Shown here in pieces: positions 1-8,496 of a stretch of 64,000 bases of DNA. Location: NCBI RefSeq assembly GCF_006715145.1, contig NZ_VFMR01000001.1, forward strand, positions 3,286,001 through 3,350,000, given 5' to 3'. The DNA is from Microbacterium sp. SLBN-146 (GTDB lineage: Bacteria > Actinomycetota > Actinomycetes > Actinomycetales > Microbacteriaceae). The number at the start of each line of letters is the position of its first letter. Position 1 is the stretch's first letter. The position numbers and the translations under genes were made by a program. The notes below the pieces were generated by a model, which did not search any database, was not told the origin of the DNA, and was given only the letters and a program-made list of their open reading frames with translations.

Positions 1-116
1 CCGGCGGGGCAGGGTACAGCCGCGACCCGCAGGTGTTCCTCCGCGACCGATCGACGGTCACGGTCGGCATCGACGGAATCGGCGAGCTGACGACCCACTG
101 CCGGATCACCGGCTGA
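1..116 (+). CDS. fumarylacetoacetate hydrolase family protein, C-terminal fragment
   Basis: Only the last 37 codons are in the window (reading frame from base 3, TGA at 114-116); the start lies to the left. The tail reads like the end of the FAH fold, where a Phe-Leu-x-(Asp/Gly)-x-x-Val-x-Val strand leads into the family hallmark IDGIGEL (family form IEGIGxL). Proteins of this family cleave or isomerise acylpyruvate-type diketo acids in aromatic and sugar-acid catabolism using a divalent metal. The metal and substrate residues are upstream and cannot be inspected, so the substrate is unknown. Confidence 0.6.
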   Translation, partial: GGAGYSRDPQVFLRDRSTVTVGIDGIGELTTHCRITG

Positions 117-175
117 CATCCACCGGGGTCGACCTCAGACCGATCCTCTGGTCAGCCCTCCGGTCAGCCTTGAGA

Positions 176-619
176 TCAGGACGGGCAGCCCTGGAGCGTC
201 ACAGTGGTTCCATCGATCTCGTGGACGCCGTTTCCGTACTCGCTGCACAGACGCAGGAATTCCTCTGTGACAGCGGGGACGATGACGGCGATGACAACGA
301 TCGCGACGATGATGCCGATCACGATCAAGATCGAGCTGATGATGATCGCGGCGAGCGCGAACCCGTTCTTCCGGCCCGCCTTCCGGCTCTGCACGAGCGC
401 GACGATGCCGAGAACGAGGCCAACGATCTGGATGAAGAACGACAGCACGAAGGCGACGATGCCGAGGGTCTTGCCGGGCACCGGCGCCGAGGCGGGCTCA
501 CCGTACGGAGCCGGCGGTGCGGCGGAGTACTGCGGTGCCGCAGGCGGCGGCGCGGACTGATAGGACGGGGCTGCGGGCGGCGGCGTGGTCGGATCGGACG
601 GCGTGTTCGGATCGGTCAT
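176..619 (-). CDS. DUF4190 domain membrane protein
   Basis: The protein has 147 residues. Residues 1-50 are Pro/Ala/Tyr-rich and hydrophilic, probably disordered and cytoplasmic. Two hydrophobic segments follow at about 52-76 and 87-117, separated by a short basic loop with QSRKAGRKNG, the typical DUF4190 hairpin. The last 30 residues form a small polar tail with two cysteines (125 and 145) that could pair outside the membrane. The ATG at 619 is chosen because a GAGGGGGG ribosome binding site lies just upstream; the longer reading frame further upstream has no such signal. Function is unknown. It lies downstream of aspA with about 50 bp between them. Confidence 0.85.
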   Translation of the reverse strand: MTDPNTPSDPTTPPPAAPSYQSAPPPAAPQYSAAPPAPYGEPASAPVPGKTLGIVAFVLSFFIQIVGLVLGIVALVQSRKAGRKNGFALAAIIISSILIVIGIIVAIVVIAVIVPAVTEEFLRLCSEYGNGVHEIDGTTVTLQGCPS

Positions 620-672
620 GGAATTCCCCCCTCGAGAATGTGCGACGACGCCAGCGTAGCGACTGGACCGCC

Positions 673-2151
673 TCAGCGCTCGGGAGCCTCGCCGACGACG
701 ATGTCCTCCGCGCTCTGGATGACGGGGATCGCGGCCGTGATGGTTTCGAGGCCCGACAGCCGAGCCGGCGAGAGCTGCTTGATCACTTCGTCGCGGCTCA
801 TGAGCCCTGCCTCGACGACGAGATCCGCGACGTTGCGGCCGGTGAGGAGTGCAGCCTTCGCGAGGGCGGCCGAAGCGGCATACCCGATGAAGGGAGTGAG
901 CGCGGTGACGACTCCCACAGATGAGCCGACCATCGCGCCGAGACGCTCGCGATTGGCGGTGATGCCGTCGACGCAGTTGACGCGCAACGTGTACATGCCC
1001 CGCCGCATCCACGTGATCGACTGGAAGATCGAGTGAGCGATGACGGGCTCGAAGGCGTTGAGCTGAAGCTGTCCGCCTTCGACGGCCATCGTCACCGTGA
1101 GGTCCGCTCCCGCGACCGCGAAGGCGACCTGATTGACGACCTCGGGGATGACGGGGTTGACCTTGCCGGGCATGATGCTGGAACCTGCCTGCCGCGCCGG
1201 CAGATTGATCTCACCGAAGCCTGCCTGTGGTCCCGACGACAGGAGACGCAGGTCGTTGCAGATTTTCGAGAGCTTGATCGCGTTGCGCTTGAGCGACGAC
1301 GAGAACGACATGAATGCACCGGTGTCACTCGTGGACTCCACGAGGTCTGTCGCAAGGTCGAGGTCGAGACCACTGATCTCTCTCAAGTGGCGCAGGACCG
1401 CGCTGCTGTATCCGGGATGCGTCGTGATACCGGTCCCGATCGCCGTCGCGCCCATGTTGATCTCGTAGAGGAGGTAGGCGTTCTCCCTGAGGCGGCTGTA
1501 GTCCTCGCCGAGCGTCGTGGCGAACCCGTGGAACTCCTGCCCGAGCGTCATGGGTACGGCATCCTGAAGCTGCGTCCGCCCCACCTTGAGGACGTCGTGG
1601 AACTCGACGGCCTTGGCGAGGAACGCGCGACGCAGCAGGTCGAGTTCATCCAGGAGCGAGCGAAGGTCCAGTCCGAGTCCGACCTTGATCGCGGTCGGAT
1701 ACACGTCGTTCGTGGACTGGCTGCGGTTCGTGTGGTCGATCGGCGACAGGAAGGCGTAGTCGCCCTTCTCGCGCCCCGCGAGCTCGAGAGCGATGTTGGT
1801 GATGACCTCGTTGGCGTTCATGTTGGTCGACGTGCCCGCGCCGCCCTGGATGACGCCGACGACGAACTGGTCGTGGTGTTCCCCGTCGATCACGAGTTGC
1901 GCCGCGCGATCGATGAGGTCGGCCTTGTCGGGATCGAGCACGCCGATCTCACGGTTCGCTCGCGCAGAAGCCTGCTTGACCATGCCGAGTGCGATGACGA
2001 GGTCGCGGTAGACCGAGATCGGACGCTTGGAGATCGGGAAGTTCTCCAGAGCGCGCGCCGTGTGGATGCCCCAGTAGGCGTCAGCGGGGATTTCCAGCGA
2101 TCCGAGCGAGTCGGTCTCGGTGCGGGTGGGCTCAGCGTCGGTGGATGCCAT
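673..2151 (-). CDS. aspA: aspartate ammonia-lyase (aspartase)
   Basis: Reversible deamination of L-aspartate to fumarate and ammonia, feeding amino-acid nitrogen and carbon into the TCA cycle. The 492 residues match the aspartase/fumarase superfamily. The N-terminal stretch around residues 21-40 (IPADAYWGIHTARALENFPI) is aspartase-like rather than fumarase-like. Other signatures are GTSTNMNANEVI at 106-117, a conserved TNRSQSTNDVYPT block near 141, and the flexible catalytic loop GSSIMPGKVNPV at 323-334, whose serine is the general base in this family. The enzyme acts as a cytosolic tetramer. The ATG at 2151 has a GAGGAC ribosome binding site; longer upstream extensions are not conserved-looking. 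Class II fumarase is the main alternative but is less likely given the N-terminal motif. Confidence 0.93.
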   Translation of the reverse strand: MASTDAEPTRTETDSLGSLEIPADAYWGIHTARALENFPISKRPISVYRDLVIALGMVKQASARANREIGVLDPDKADLIDRAAQLVIDGEHHDQFVVGVIQGGAGTSTNMNANEVITNIALELAGREKGDYAFLSPIDHTNRSQSTNDVYPTAIKVGLGLDLRSLLDELDLLRRAFLAKAVEFHDVLKVGRTQLQDAVPMTLGQEFHGFATTLGEDYSRLRENAYLLYEINMGATAIGTGITTHPGYSSAVLRHLREISGLDLDLATDLVESTSDTGAFMSFSSSLKRNAIKLSKICNDLRLLSSGPQAGFGEINLPARQAGSSIMPGKVNPVIPEVVNQVAFAVAGADLTVTMAVEGGQLQLNAFEPVIAHSIFQSITWMRRGMYTLRVNCVDGITANRERLGAMVGSSVGVVTALTPFIGYAASAALAKAALLTGRNVADLVVEAGLMSRDEVIKQLSPARLSGLETITAAIPVIQSAEDIVVGEAPER

Positions 2152-2284
2152 GTGTCTGTCCTCGTGGGTCACGTCGTCGTGCGGGATGTTTCGAGGGTAG
2201 TCCCGACCCCACCCCCTCCTTCCGTACACCACGGAGGATCGATCACCGCCGTGCATACACTCCGTACATCCCGCACGGTATCCA

Positions 2285-3193
2285 TTACGCGGGCTTCCGC
2301 GAGAACGCCTCGAGCCGTTGCTCCGGTGTGAGGGCGGCCATGCGCTCGACCCACTCCCGCGTGAAGTGATCCCCCGTGGGCGCTTGGTCGATCGGCACGA
2401 CCGAATGGGTGATCGTCGAGTCGTACACATGCACGAGGTGGAACGACTGCCCGGCATCCATCCCGTTCACTTCGACCCCCGGGCGCGCCAGGTTCATCGT
2501 GTAGCACGTGGCTGCCGCGACGTTCACGGGGATGCCGCCGAACGTCCCGCTCGTCGAGTAGTGCAGGTGACCGCCGAGAATGGCGCGCACGTCCGATCCG
2601 GCGAGGACGGCCGCAAGGCGGTGCTGGTCGCGCAACTCGAGGATGTCGAACAGCGGAATGTGCGACGGGAGCGGAGGATGGTGCAACGCGATGATCGTGC
2701 CGAGAGGCGCCGGAGTCGTCAACACGTCGCGCAGCCAGTCGAGCTGGCGATCGTCGAGCTCTCCGTGATGCCAGCCGGGCACCGACGTGTCGAGCGCCAC
2801 GAGTCGCAGCCCGCCGAGGTCATGGACCGACGTGAGCGCCTCCTCGGTCTCCTCGGCCCCCCAGAGCTCTCGCCGCATCGCGGGACGCTCGTCGTGATTG
2901 CCCGCGACCCAGACGATCGGCGCCCCGAGTCGTGCGGCGACAGGCTCGACGGCGGCGCGGAGAGCGCGGTACGCCTCCGGTTCGCCGAGATCCGTGAGAT
3001 CGCCCGTGAAGACGAGCGCGTCGGGGCGGAGTCCTGTCCGCTCCACCGTCTCGAGCGTGCGGGCGAGGTTCGCCGCCGTGTCGATCGTGCCGCTGAGCCG
3101 CGCGTCGCCGCCCAGGAGATGCGTGTCGCTCAGGTGCACGATCGTGCGCCCGGCGGGTGGGTACTGACCGAATCGAACGGATGCCGCGTCCAT
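2285..3193 (-). CDS. calcineurin-like metallophosphoesterase, CpdA-type cyclic nucleotide phosphodiesterase
   Basis: A 302-residue cytosolic metallophosphoesterase with all the metal ligands of the class III cNMP phosphodiesterase fold: LSDTHL at 21-26 (Asp23, His25), GDLTD with Asp65, GNHDE at 98-102, a His-His-Pro-Pro motif at 171-174, and GGHLHYS at 207-213. The family uses a di-metal centre to hydrolyse phosphodiesters, and close actinobacterial relatives of Rv0805 split 2',3'- and 3',5'-cAMP. Sequence alone cannot separate cAMP hydrolysis from a broader nucleotidase role. It stands alone, 134 bp from the aspA start and 32 bp from the next gene on the same strand. Confidence 0.8.
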   Translation of the reverse strand: MDAASVRFGQYPPAGRTIVHLSDTHLLGGDARLSGTIDTAANLARTLETVERTGLRPDALVFTGDLTDLGEPEAYRALRAAVEPVAARLGAPIVWVAGNHDERPAMRRELWGAEETEEALTSVHDLGGLRLVALDTSVPGWHHGELDDRQLDWLRDVLTTPAPLGTIIALHHPPLPSHIPLFDILELRDQHRLAAVLAGSDVRAILGGHLHYSTSGTFGGIPVNVAAATCYTMNLARPGVEVNGMDAGQSFHLVHVYDSTITHSVVPIDQAPTGDHFTREWVERMAALTPEQRLEAFSRKPA

Positions 3194-3225
3194 GAAGCCA
3201 CCCTACGGGGGGCGTGTGACAGCGA

Positions 3226-3558
3226 TCAGTGGTTGAAGACGATGAGCAGGATGCCACCGAGCACGGCGGCCGCGCAGACGCCGAACGACGCGTACGCCCC
3301 GACGAGAGCGACGGCCTTCTCGCGCTCGCTCAGAGGGCTCCTCTTCGCCGCCTTGGCAGCCGCCTTCTCGGCTCGCTTCGCGTCCTTGGCGGAGATCACC
3401 GTGATCGCGTCGGTGAACTCCGCGGGCGCAACGACGGGCGCCCGCCCCGCGCGCACGAGGAGCCGCAGACCCATCGCGTAGAACGTCACGACGACCACCG
3501 CGCCGATCAGGGCTGCCGCGAACACCTGGACGAAGGCGAGCCAGTTGATCTCGATCAT
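3226..3558 (-). CDS. small membrane protein co-transcribed with the phosphate transporter
   Basis: The protein has 110 residues. A hydrophobic segment near residues 8-28 and another at the C-terminus (about 88-108) flank a basic, Lys/Ala-rich middle region (about 58-75) that ends with SPLSEREKAVA. Its ATG overlaps the stop codon of the transporter gene in an ATGA, so translation is coupled and the two proteins are presumably made together. Actinobacterial pit genes commonly have such a small membrane gene immediately downstream (the pitH2-SCO1845 arrangement in Streptomyces). Its molecular role is not established. I infer an accessory or regulatory partner of the transporter from position alone. 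Confidence 0.75.
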   Translation of the reverse strand: MIEINWLAFVQVFAAALIGAVVVVTFYAMGLRLLVRAGRAPVVAPAEFTDAITVISAKDAKRAEKAAAKAAKRSPLSEREKAVALVGAYASFGVCAAAVLGGILLIVFNH

Positions 3559-4802
3559 GACCGTCGACCTTCCTTCGCGTCCTCGGTGTCGGACGCGCGG
3601 GCGTCCTCCTCCTGAGCGGCGCGCCTGCGCCGGGTGGGCGGCGGATTGCGCTTGACCTTGACCGCCGCCCCCGAGTCGGCGACCTCGCTCATGGCATTCC
3701 CCGCGTTGACGGCGTTGCGCCGCGAACGCCAGAAGAGGCCCACGATGATCGCGAGCGCGATGAGCGCGTCGATCAGGACGCCCCACGTTCCGAGCCACAC
3801 GACGACGAGGGCGGCCGCCGCACCGACGGCGCCCGACGCCGGAAGCGTGAGGATCCAGCCGACCATGATGCGTCCGACGGTCCGCCAGCGGATGCTCGAG
3901 CCCCGACGTCCGAGGCCGGAGCCGATGACCGATCCGGATGCCACCTGCGTCGTCGAGAGCGCGAAGCCCAGCGCGCTCGAGGCGAGGATCGTCGACGCCG
4001 TCGACGCCTCCGCGGAGAAGCCCTGGGCGGGCTTGACGTCCGTGAGTCCCTTGCCGAGGGTGCGGATGATGCGCCACCCGCCCATGTAGGTGCCGAGCGC
4101 GATCGTGACGGCGCACGCGACGATGACCCACAGTTGCGGCTCGGGACTCCCCGAGGACTGCCACCCGACAGTGATGAGCGCGAGGGTGATGACACCCATC
4201 GTCTTCTGGGCGTCGTTCGTGCCGTGCGCGAGGGCGACCAGCGACGACGTGAAGATCTGGCCCCACCGGAATCCGTCGCGCCCGTCCGGCTTGGCGTCGT
4301 AGCGGCGGGTCACGGCGTAGGCGATCTTCGTGACGGTGAACGCGATGATCCCCGCCGTCAAGGGCGCCACGAGGGCCGGCAGGATGACTTTGCTCAGCAC
4401 GACCCCGAAATCGATCGCCATGACGCCGACGCCCACGAGGGTCGCACCGATGAGACCGCCGAAGAGGGCGTGGGACGACGACGACGGCAGTCCGAGGAGC
4501 CACGTCAGCATGTTCCAGGTGATGGCGCCGATGAGCCCCGCGAAGATGATCGCCGGGAACACGCCCGCCGAGATCTCGTCCTCGCGGATCATTCCGCCCG
4601 AGATCGTCTGCGCGACTTCCGTTGACAGGAAGGCGCCCACGAGGTTCAGAACGGCCGCCAGGAGCACTGCCGTGCGGGGCTTGAGCGCCCCCGTCGCGAT
4701 CGGTGTGGCCATCGCGTTGGCCGTGTCGTGGAATCCGTTGGTGAAGTCGAAGAACAACGCCAGCGTGATGACCAGAACGATGATGATGGCTGCGGCTTCC
4801 AC
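3555..4802 (-). CDS. pitA: inorganic phosphate transporter, Pit family
   Basis: A 415-residue inner-membrane symporter moving metal-phosphate with protons. The two family repeats are visible: DFTNGFHDTANAMATPIATG near residue 19 and ALAHGTNDAQKTMG around residue 210, followed by hydrophobic helices throughout. A basic, Arg-rich cytoplasmic tail occupies about the last 50 residues. The start is a GTG at 4802 with GGAAAG upstream. It overlaps the next gene by four bases. A direct repeat resembling a PHO box lies 65-82 bp upstream of the start, so phosphate-responsive control by PhoP is plausible. Confidence 0.93.
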   Translation of the reverse strand: MEAAAIIIVLVITLALFFDFTNGFHDTANAMATPIATGALKPRTAVLLAAVLNLVGAFLSTEVAQTISGGMIREDEISAGVFPAIIFAGLIGAITWNMLTWLLGLPSSSSHALFGGLIGATLVGVGVMAIDFGVVLSKVILPALVAPLTAGIIAFTVTKIAYAVTRRYDAKPDGRDGFRWGQIFTSSLVALAHGTNDAQKTMGVITLALITVGWQSSGSPEPQLWVIVACAVTIALGTYMGGWRIIRTLGKGLTDVKPAQGFSAEASTASTILASSALGFALSTTQVASGSVIGSGLGRRGSSIRWRTVGRIMVGWILTLPASGAVGAAAALVVVWLGTWGVLIDALIALAIIVGLFWRSRRNAVNAGNAMSEVADSGAAVKVKRNPPPTRRRRAAQEEDARASDTEDAKEGRRS

Positions 4803-4866
4803 CCGTTCGCTTTCCGTATGAAGAGCAGGAATGTGGTGCCGACGAGATCGGCGTGACGAACGAACA

Positions 4867-4884
4867 GTTCACCGTGTGTTCATG
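4867..4884 (+). promoter_or_regulatory. PHO-box-like direct repeat upstream of pitA
   Basis: GTTCACC at 4867-4873 and GTTCATG at 4878-4884 are spaced by exactly 11 bases, the arrangement of PhoP-binding direct repeats described in Streptomyces (consensus GTTCACC). It lies in the divergent region between pitA (minus strand) and ptrB (plus strand). Control of pitA is the natural guess, although the repeat reads on the plus strand. Confidence 0.5.
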
Positions 4885-4956
4885 AACCGGCAACCGGCCA
4901 GAAGGAATCCTCGCACCGGGTCGGGGCCTGGTCAACTCGGCGAGCGTGATCCGCAC

Positions 4957-4962
4957 TAGCGT
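4957..4962 (+). promoter_or_regulatory. -10 box of ptrB (leaderless start)
   Basis: TAGCGT ends 6 nt before the GTG at 4969 and no ribosome binding site lies between. The transcript would begin at or next to the start codon. Confidence 0.5.
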
Positions 4963-4968
4963 TGTCGT

Positions 4969-7083
4969 GTGAACGACACCGGCCCTTCCACACCCATGCC
5001 CGTCGCCGAGCCGCGCCCCATGGTGCGGTCGCATCACGGCGACGACGTCGAAGACCGCTACGAGTGGCTCCGCGAGAAGGATGACCCCGCCGTCATCTCG
5101 CACCTCGAGGCCGAGAACGCGTACACCGACGCACGGACCGCGCACCTCGCGCCGCTGCGCGAGCGCATCTTCGACGAGATCAAGGGCCGCACCCTCGAGA
5201 CCGACCTGTCCGTCCCTGCCCGCCGGGGCCAGTGGTGGTACTACGGGCGGACCGTCGAGGGCAAGCAGTACGGCATCCAGTGTCGAGCGCCGCTCGCCGC
5301 CGAAGACGACTGGAACCCGCCGACCCTCTCACCCGACGCCGAAGTGCCCGGCGAAGAGGTGCTTCTCGACGCCAATGCCGAAGCGGAGGGGCATGACTTC
5401 TTCTCACTCGGGAGCTTCGAGATCACGACGGACGGCACCCGCATGCTCTACGGCGTCGACGTTGCGGGCGATGAGCGGTACACCATCCGCGTCCGCGACC
5501 TCGTGACAGGTGAGCAGCTTCCCGATGTGATCCCCGACACCTTCGCGGGGGCGTCCTTCTCGCCCGACGGACGCTTCATCGTCTACACCACCGTCGATGA
5601 CGCGTGGCGTCCCGACACGGTGTGGCTGCACGAACTCGGCACACCCGTCGCCGACGACCGGAAGCTCTTCCACGAACCCGATGAGCGTTACTGGGTCGGC
5701 GCCGGATTCACCCGCAGCGACCGCTACCTCGTCATCGGGCTCGGGTCGTCGATCACGTCGGAGGAATGGCTCCTCGACGCCGACGACCTCCGCGGAGAGC
5801 CTCGCGTGGTCTGGCCCCGTCGCGACGGCGTCGAGTACGAGTCGGAACACGCGGTCGTCGACGGCGAGGACGTCCTCTACATCGTTCACAACGACGGTGC
5901 GCTCGACTTCGAGCTGGTGCGAGTCGCGGCATCCGACCCCTCCGGCCCGCGCGACGTCATCGTCGCTCACCGACCGGGCGAACGACTGCTCGGAGTCTCG
6001 ACGTTCCGGGACTGGGGCGTGCTCGGATACCGACGTGATGGCCTCGCGCGGCTCGGTCTCCTGGACTACACCACGAACGCTGTGGAGGAGCTTTCGTTCG
6101 ACGAGCCTCTGTATGCCGTCGGGACCGCAGGGAATCCGGAGTGGGCGCCACCGCTCCTGCGCCTCTCCTACGGCTCGTTCGTCACCCCCGGCACGGTCTA
6201 CGACTACGAGGTCTCGACGAAGCAATTCCACCTTCGCAAGCAGCAGCCGGTCCTGGGCGGGTACGACCCTGCCGACTATGAGCAGGCGCGAGTGTGGGCG
6301 ACCGCGCAAGACGGCGCACAGGTACCGGTCTCGCTCGTGTGGAAGCGCTCGTTCGGCGACCTCGGATCGGCACCGCGACCGCTCCATCTCTACGGCTACG
6401 GCTCCTACGAGCACTCGATCGAACCCGGCTTCTCCGTCGCGCGGCTGTCCGAACTCGACCGCGGCGTCGTCTTCGCCGTCGCCCACGTGCGCGGCGGCGG
6501 CGAAATGGGCCGTCAGTGGTACGAAGACGGCAAGATGCAGGCCAAGCGCAACACGTTCACCGACTTCGTCGACAGCGCACGGCACCTCGTCGACAGCGGC
6601 TACACGACCCCCGACCGGCTCGTCGCCGAGGGAGGCTCCGCGGGCGGACTGCTGATGGGCGCCGTCGCGAACCTCGCGCCCGAGCTCTTCGCCGGAGTGC
6701 TGGCCGAGGTCCCGTTCGTCGACGCGCTCACGACCATCCTCGATCCGTCGCTCCCCCTCACGGTCATCGAGTGGGACGAGTGGGGCGACCCCCTTCACGA
6801 CGCCGACGTGTACGCCTACATGAAGTCGTACACGCCGTACGAGAATGTCCGCAGCGACGTCGCGTACCCGCGGATCCTCGCGGTCACGTCACTCAACGAC
6901 ACCCGCGTTCTCTACGTCGAGCCCGCGAAGTGGGTCGCGCGCCTACGCGAGGTAGGCGCTGACGCCCTCCTGAAGTGCGAGATGGTCGCCGGCCACGGCG
7001 GCGTCTCCGGGCGCTACAACTCCTGGCGCGAGCGCGCGTTCGAGCTCGCGTGGCTGCTCGACGTCCTCGGCGTCGCGGACTGA
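4969..7083 (+). CDS. ptrB: oligopeptidase B-type S9 serine peptidase
   Basis: A 704-residue prolyl-oligopeptidase-family enzyme that cuts short peptides after basic residues. The N-terminal two-thirds is a beta-propeller that limits substrate size; the C-terminal third is an alpha/beta-hydrolase. The catalytic triad is visible: Ser557 in EGGSAGG, Asp644 in SLNDTRV and His676 in AGHGGVSG. The length matches actinobacterial oligopeptidase B (about 690-720). The GTG at 4969 is the only sensible start; a TAGCGT -10 box just 6 nt upstream implies a leaderless message. No signal peptide is seen, so it acts in the cytosol. Divergent from pitA. Confidence 0.9.
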   Translation: MNDTGPSTPMPVAEPRPMVRSHHGDDVEDRYEWLREKDDPAVISHLEAENAYTDARTAHLAPLRERIFDEIKGRTLETDLSVPARRGQWWYYGRTVEGKQYGIQCRAPLAAEDDWNPPTLSPDAEVPGEEVLLDANAEAEGHDFFSLGSFEITTDGTRMLYGVDVAGDERYTIRVRDLVTGEQLPDVIPDTFAGASFSPDGRFIVYTTVDDAWRPDTVWLHELGTPVADDRKLFHEPDERYWVGAGFTRSDRYLVIGLGSSITSEEWLLDADDLRGEPRVVWPRRDGVEYESEHAVVDGEDVLYIVHNDGALDFELVRVAASDPSGPRDVIVAHRPGERLLGVSTFRDWGVLGYRRDGLARLGLLDYTTNAVEELSFDEPLYAVGTAGNPEWAPPLLRLSYGSFVTPGTVYDYEVSTKQFHLRKQQPVLGGYDPADYEQARVWATAQDGAQVPVSLVWKRSFGDLGSAPRPLHLYGYGSYEHSIEPGFSVARLSELDRGVVFAVAHVRGGGEMGRQWYEDGKMQAKRNTFTDFVDSARHLVDSGYTTPDRLVAEGGSAGGLLMGAVANLAPELFAGVLAEVPFVDALTTILDPSLPLTVIEWDEWGDPLHDADVYAYMKSYTPYENVRSDVAYPRILAVTSLNDTRVLYVEPAKWVARLREVGADALLKCEMVAGHGGVSGRYNSWRERAFELAWLLDVLGVAD

Positions 7084-7124
7084 CCCGCCGCCCGGCTGCA
7101 CGCGGCATCCCGAAACACCCAGCC

Positions 7125-7197
7125 GCCGAGACTCAGGATCTCGCCGAGACCGGGCAGCAAACCGCTCGGTCTCGGCGTATCCCCCGGTCTCAGCGAG
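7125..7197 (+). repeat. family A palindromic repeat, copy A1
   Basis: The unit contains GCCGAGAC twice on the left (7125 and 7143) and GGTCTCGGCG and GGTCTCAGCG on the right, giving nested inverted repeats. It ends 11 bp before the stop codon of the adjacent AbiEi-like gene. Related copies are at 8257, 8412, 37423 and 37599, all in the same orientation. Confidence 0.8.
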
Positions 7198-7208
7198 CCA
7201 CGCGCTCC

Positions 7209-8162
7209 TCATAGCGAGCGCGGGTTCGCGCGGAGCGTGGCCAGCATGCGCCTGTCTCTCGCTCGTGCGGGGGTGAGCCCGGTGCTGCGGAGAACGGCAT
7301 CGAGCGGATCGGCGCGCATCGCGTCCTTCCACTCCCATCGGGCCACCGGCCCCACGTTCCGGCGGAGCCGGTCCTCACGCCGTTTCTCGCGCACGAGGGC
7401 CTCCCGCGCGGAGGCTGTGTCCTCGAGACCGTATTTGCCGTACCCGTCCGACTCGCCGATCGTGCGGCGGGATCGCCAGAAGAAGTCGATACGGTCGTCG
7501 ACGCCCTCATGTGCGAACTCGACCTGGAGATCAGGCGAGTCGTATCCCAACCACTCGATCACCGCGCGGGAGAGCGACTCCCCTGCCGATTCGGCACGGT
7601 CTGTAACGCGCTCCTGAATCCAATCGAGCCGTCGTACCCCGCGGCGGTCCGCCTGCGCGCGGCCGAGATCGGCCACCCTCACGTGGTCGATCCCGAGACG
7701 CCGCGCGACAGCATCGGCGACTCCGAGGCCGAAGGCCGGCGGAAGCACGCGAGCAAGGGCGACCGCCGTCGCCTGAGCGGACGTCGCGAGGTTGCCGTCA
7801 ATCACCTCGATCGGCTTGTCGTCCGTCCATCCGTGCACGACGACATCGCCTTGTCGCCAAGACTTTCCGTCGGCGCTGAGGAGGTGGATCGCACGCGGCT
7901 CGCCGAAGACAGGTAGCCCATGCAAGGATGCCGCGGACTCCAGCGCGAAGACGGGATCGCTCCAGGTCTGCGCGACCGCCAGAACGCGAAGGCGATAACG
8001 CTCCCAGGCGGGCAGTCCGTCCCATATCGAACTATCGACGTAGACCCCGGACCGGATCCGGTGCAGGCCCGGCGTCCGATCCAGACGCGGCGCTGTGGGC
8101 GGATGATGGCGCGCCAACAGCAGCGCGGGGATCTCGAACGTCACGTCGGCATCGTGGCGCAT
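7209..8162 (-). CDS. AbiEi-type winged-helix / DUF559-like nuclease-fold protein (repeat-flanked)
   Basis: About 317 residues (an alternative ATG at 8189 adds nine). The N-terminal half has the AbiEi antitoxin-like winged-helix layout, with HRIRSGVYVD, then ERYRLRVLA and ALESAASLHGLPVF, as in proteins labelled type IV toxin-antitoxin AbiEi. The C-terminal half resembles the Vsr/DUF559 PD-(D/E)XK fold: DRIDFFW, then IGESDGYGKYG, an EKRRED segment and WEW. An Asp-...-Glu-x-Asp-...-Lys pattern is present, so a metal-dependent nuclease site is possible but unproven. No toxin partner is adjacent. Family A palindromic repeats lie on both sides (7125-7197, and 8257-8479). No convincing ribosome binding site was found, so the start is uncertain. 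Confidence 0.75.
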   Translation of the reverse strand: MRHDADVTFEIPALLLARHHPPTAPRLDRTPGLHRIRSGVYVDSSIWDGLPAWERYRLRVLAVAQTWSDPVFALESAASLHGLPVFGEPRAIHLLSADGKSWRQGDVVVHGWTDDKPIEVIDGNLATSAQATAVALARVLPPAFGLGVADAVARRLGIDHVRVADLGRAQADRRGVRRLDWIQERVTDRAESAGESLSRAVIEWLGYDSPDLQVEFAHEGVDDRIDFFWRSRRTIGESDGYGKYGLEDTASAREALVREKRREDRLRRNVGPVARWEWKDAMRADPLDAVLRSTGLTPARARDRRMLATLRANPRSL

Positions 8163-8256
8163 GTGACCACGGCATCCGTCACCATCCACAGGTCAGCGTC
8201 GTCGCTCGCCCGCGCCCCGGCCTGTGGAGGAATCGACATCGCCGCGGCTGCACGCC

Positions 8257-8330
8257 GCTGAGACTGGGGATTCTGCCGAGACAGGGCGGCGTGCCACTCG
8301 ATCTCGGCGAAACTCCCGGTCTCGACGAAG
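8257..8330 (+). repeat. family A palindromic repeat, copy A2
   Basis: Contains GCTGAGAC, GCCGAGAC, ATCTCGGCGAA and GGTCTCGACGAA in the family A order. The inner core GACAGGGCGGCGTGCCACTC is identical to that of A3, so A2 and A3 are the closest pair. It lies upstream of the AbiEi-like gene. Confidence 0.8.
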
Positions 8331-8411
8331 AGCGCAGGCCGCACCGGATGCCGCATCCGCCGCGCGATCGCACGGTGGGCGAACCGAAGTCGATCCGCAT
8401 GGCGCGCCGAC

Positions 8412-8479
8412 ACCGAGAGTCTCGCCGAGACAGGGCGGCGTGCCACTCGGTCTCGGCGAATCCCCCGGTCTCGGCGAAG
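8412..8479 (+). repeat. family A palindromic repeat, copy A3
   Basis: Contains CCGAGAGTCTCGCCGAGAC on the left and GGTCTCGGCGAA and GGTCTCGGCGAAG on the right. Same orientation as A2. It ends 18 bp before the pfkA stop codon, so it could also act as a 3'-end structure of pfkA RNA. Confidence 0.8.
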
Positions 8480-8496
8480 AACGCGGGGCGTCGGGG

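Larger units (their letters stand above)
8190..8496. other. intergenic region holding two family A repeats
   Basis: These 307 bases between the AbiEi-like gene and pfkA contain no credible gene. They hold two family A palindromic units (8257-8330 and 8412-8479) about 155 bp apart, separated by unique sequence. Reading frames here are by-products of the repeats. Confidence 0.7.

Noticed and set aside
7209..8162. Complete type IV toxin-antitoxin locus at the AbiEi-like gene
   Set aside because: No AbiEii-like nucleotidyltransferase gene is adjacent to it or to the second AbiEi gene. The AbiEi label describes only the N-terminal domain.
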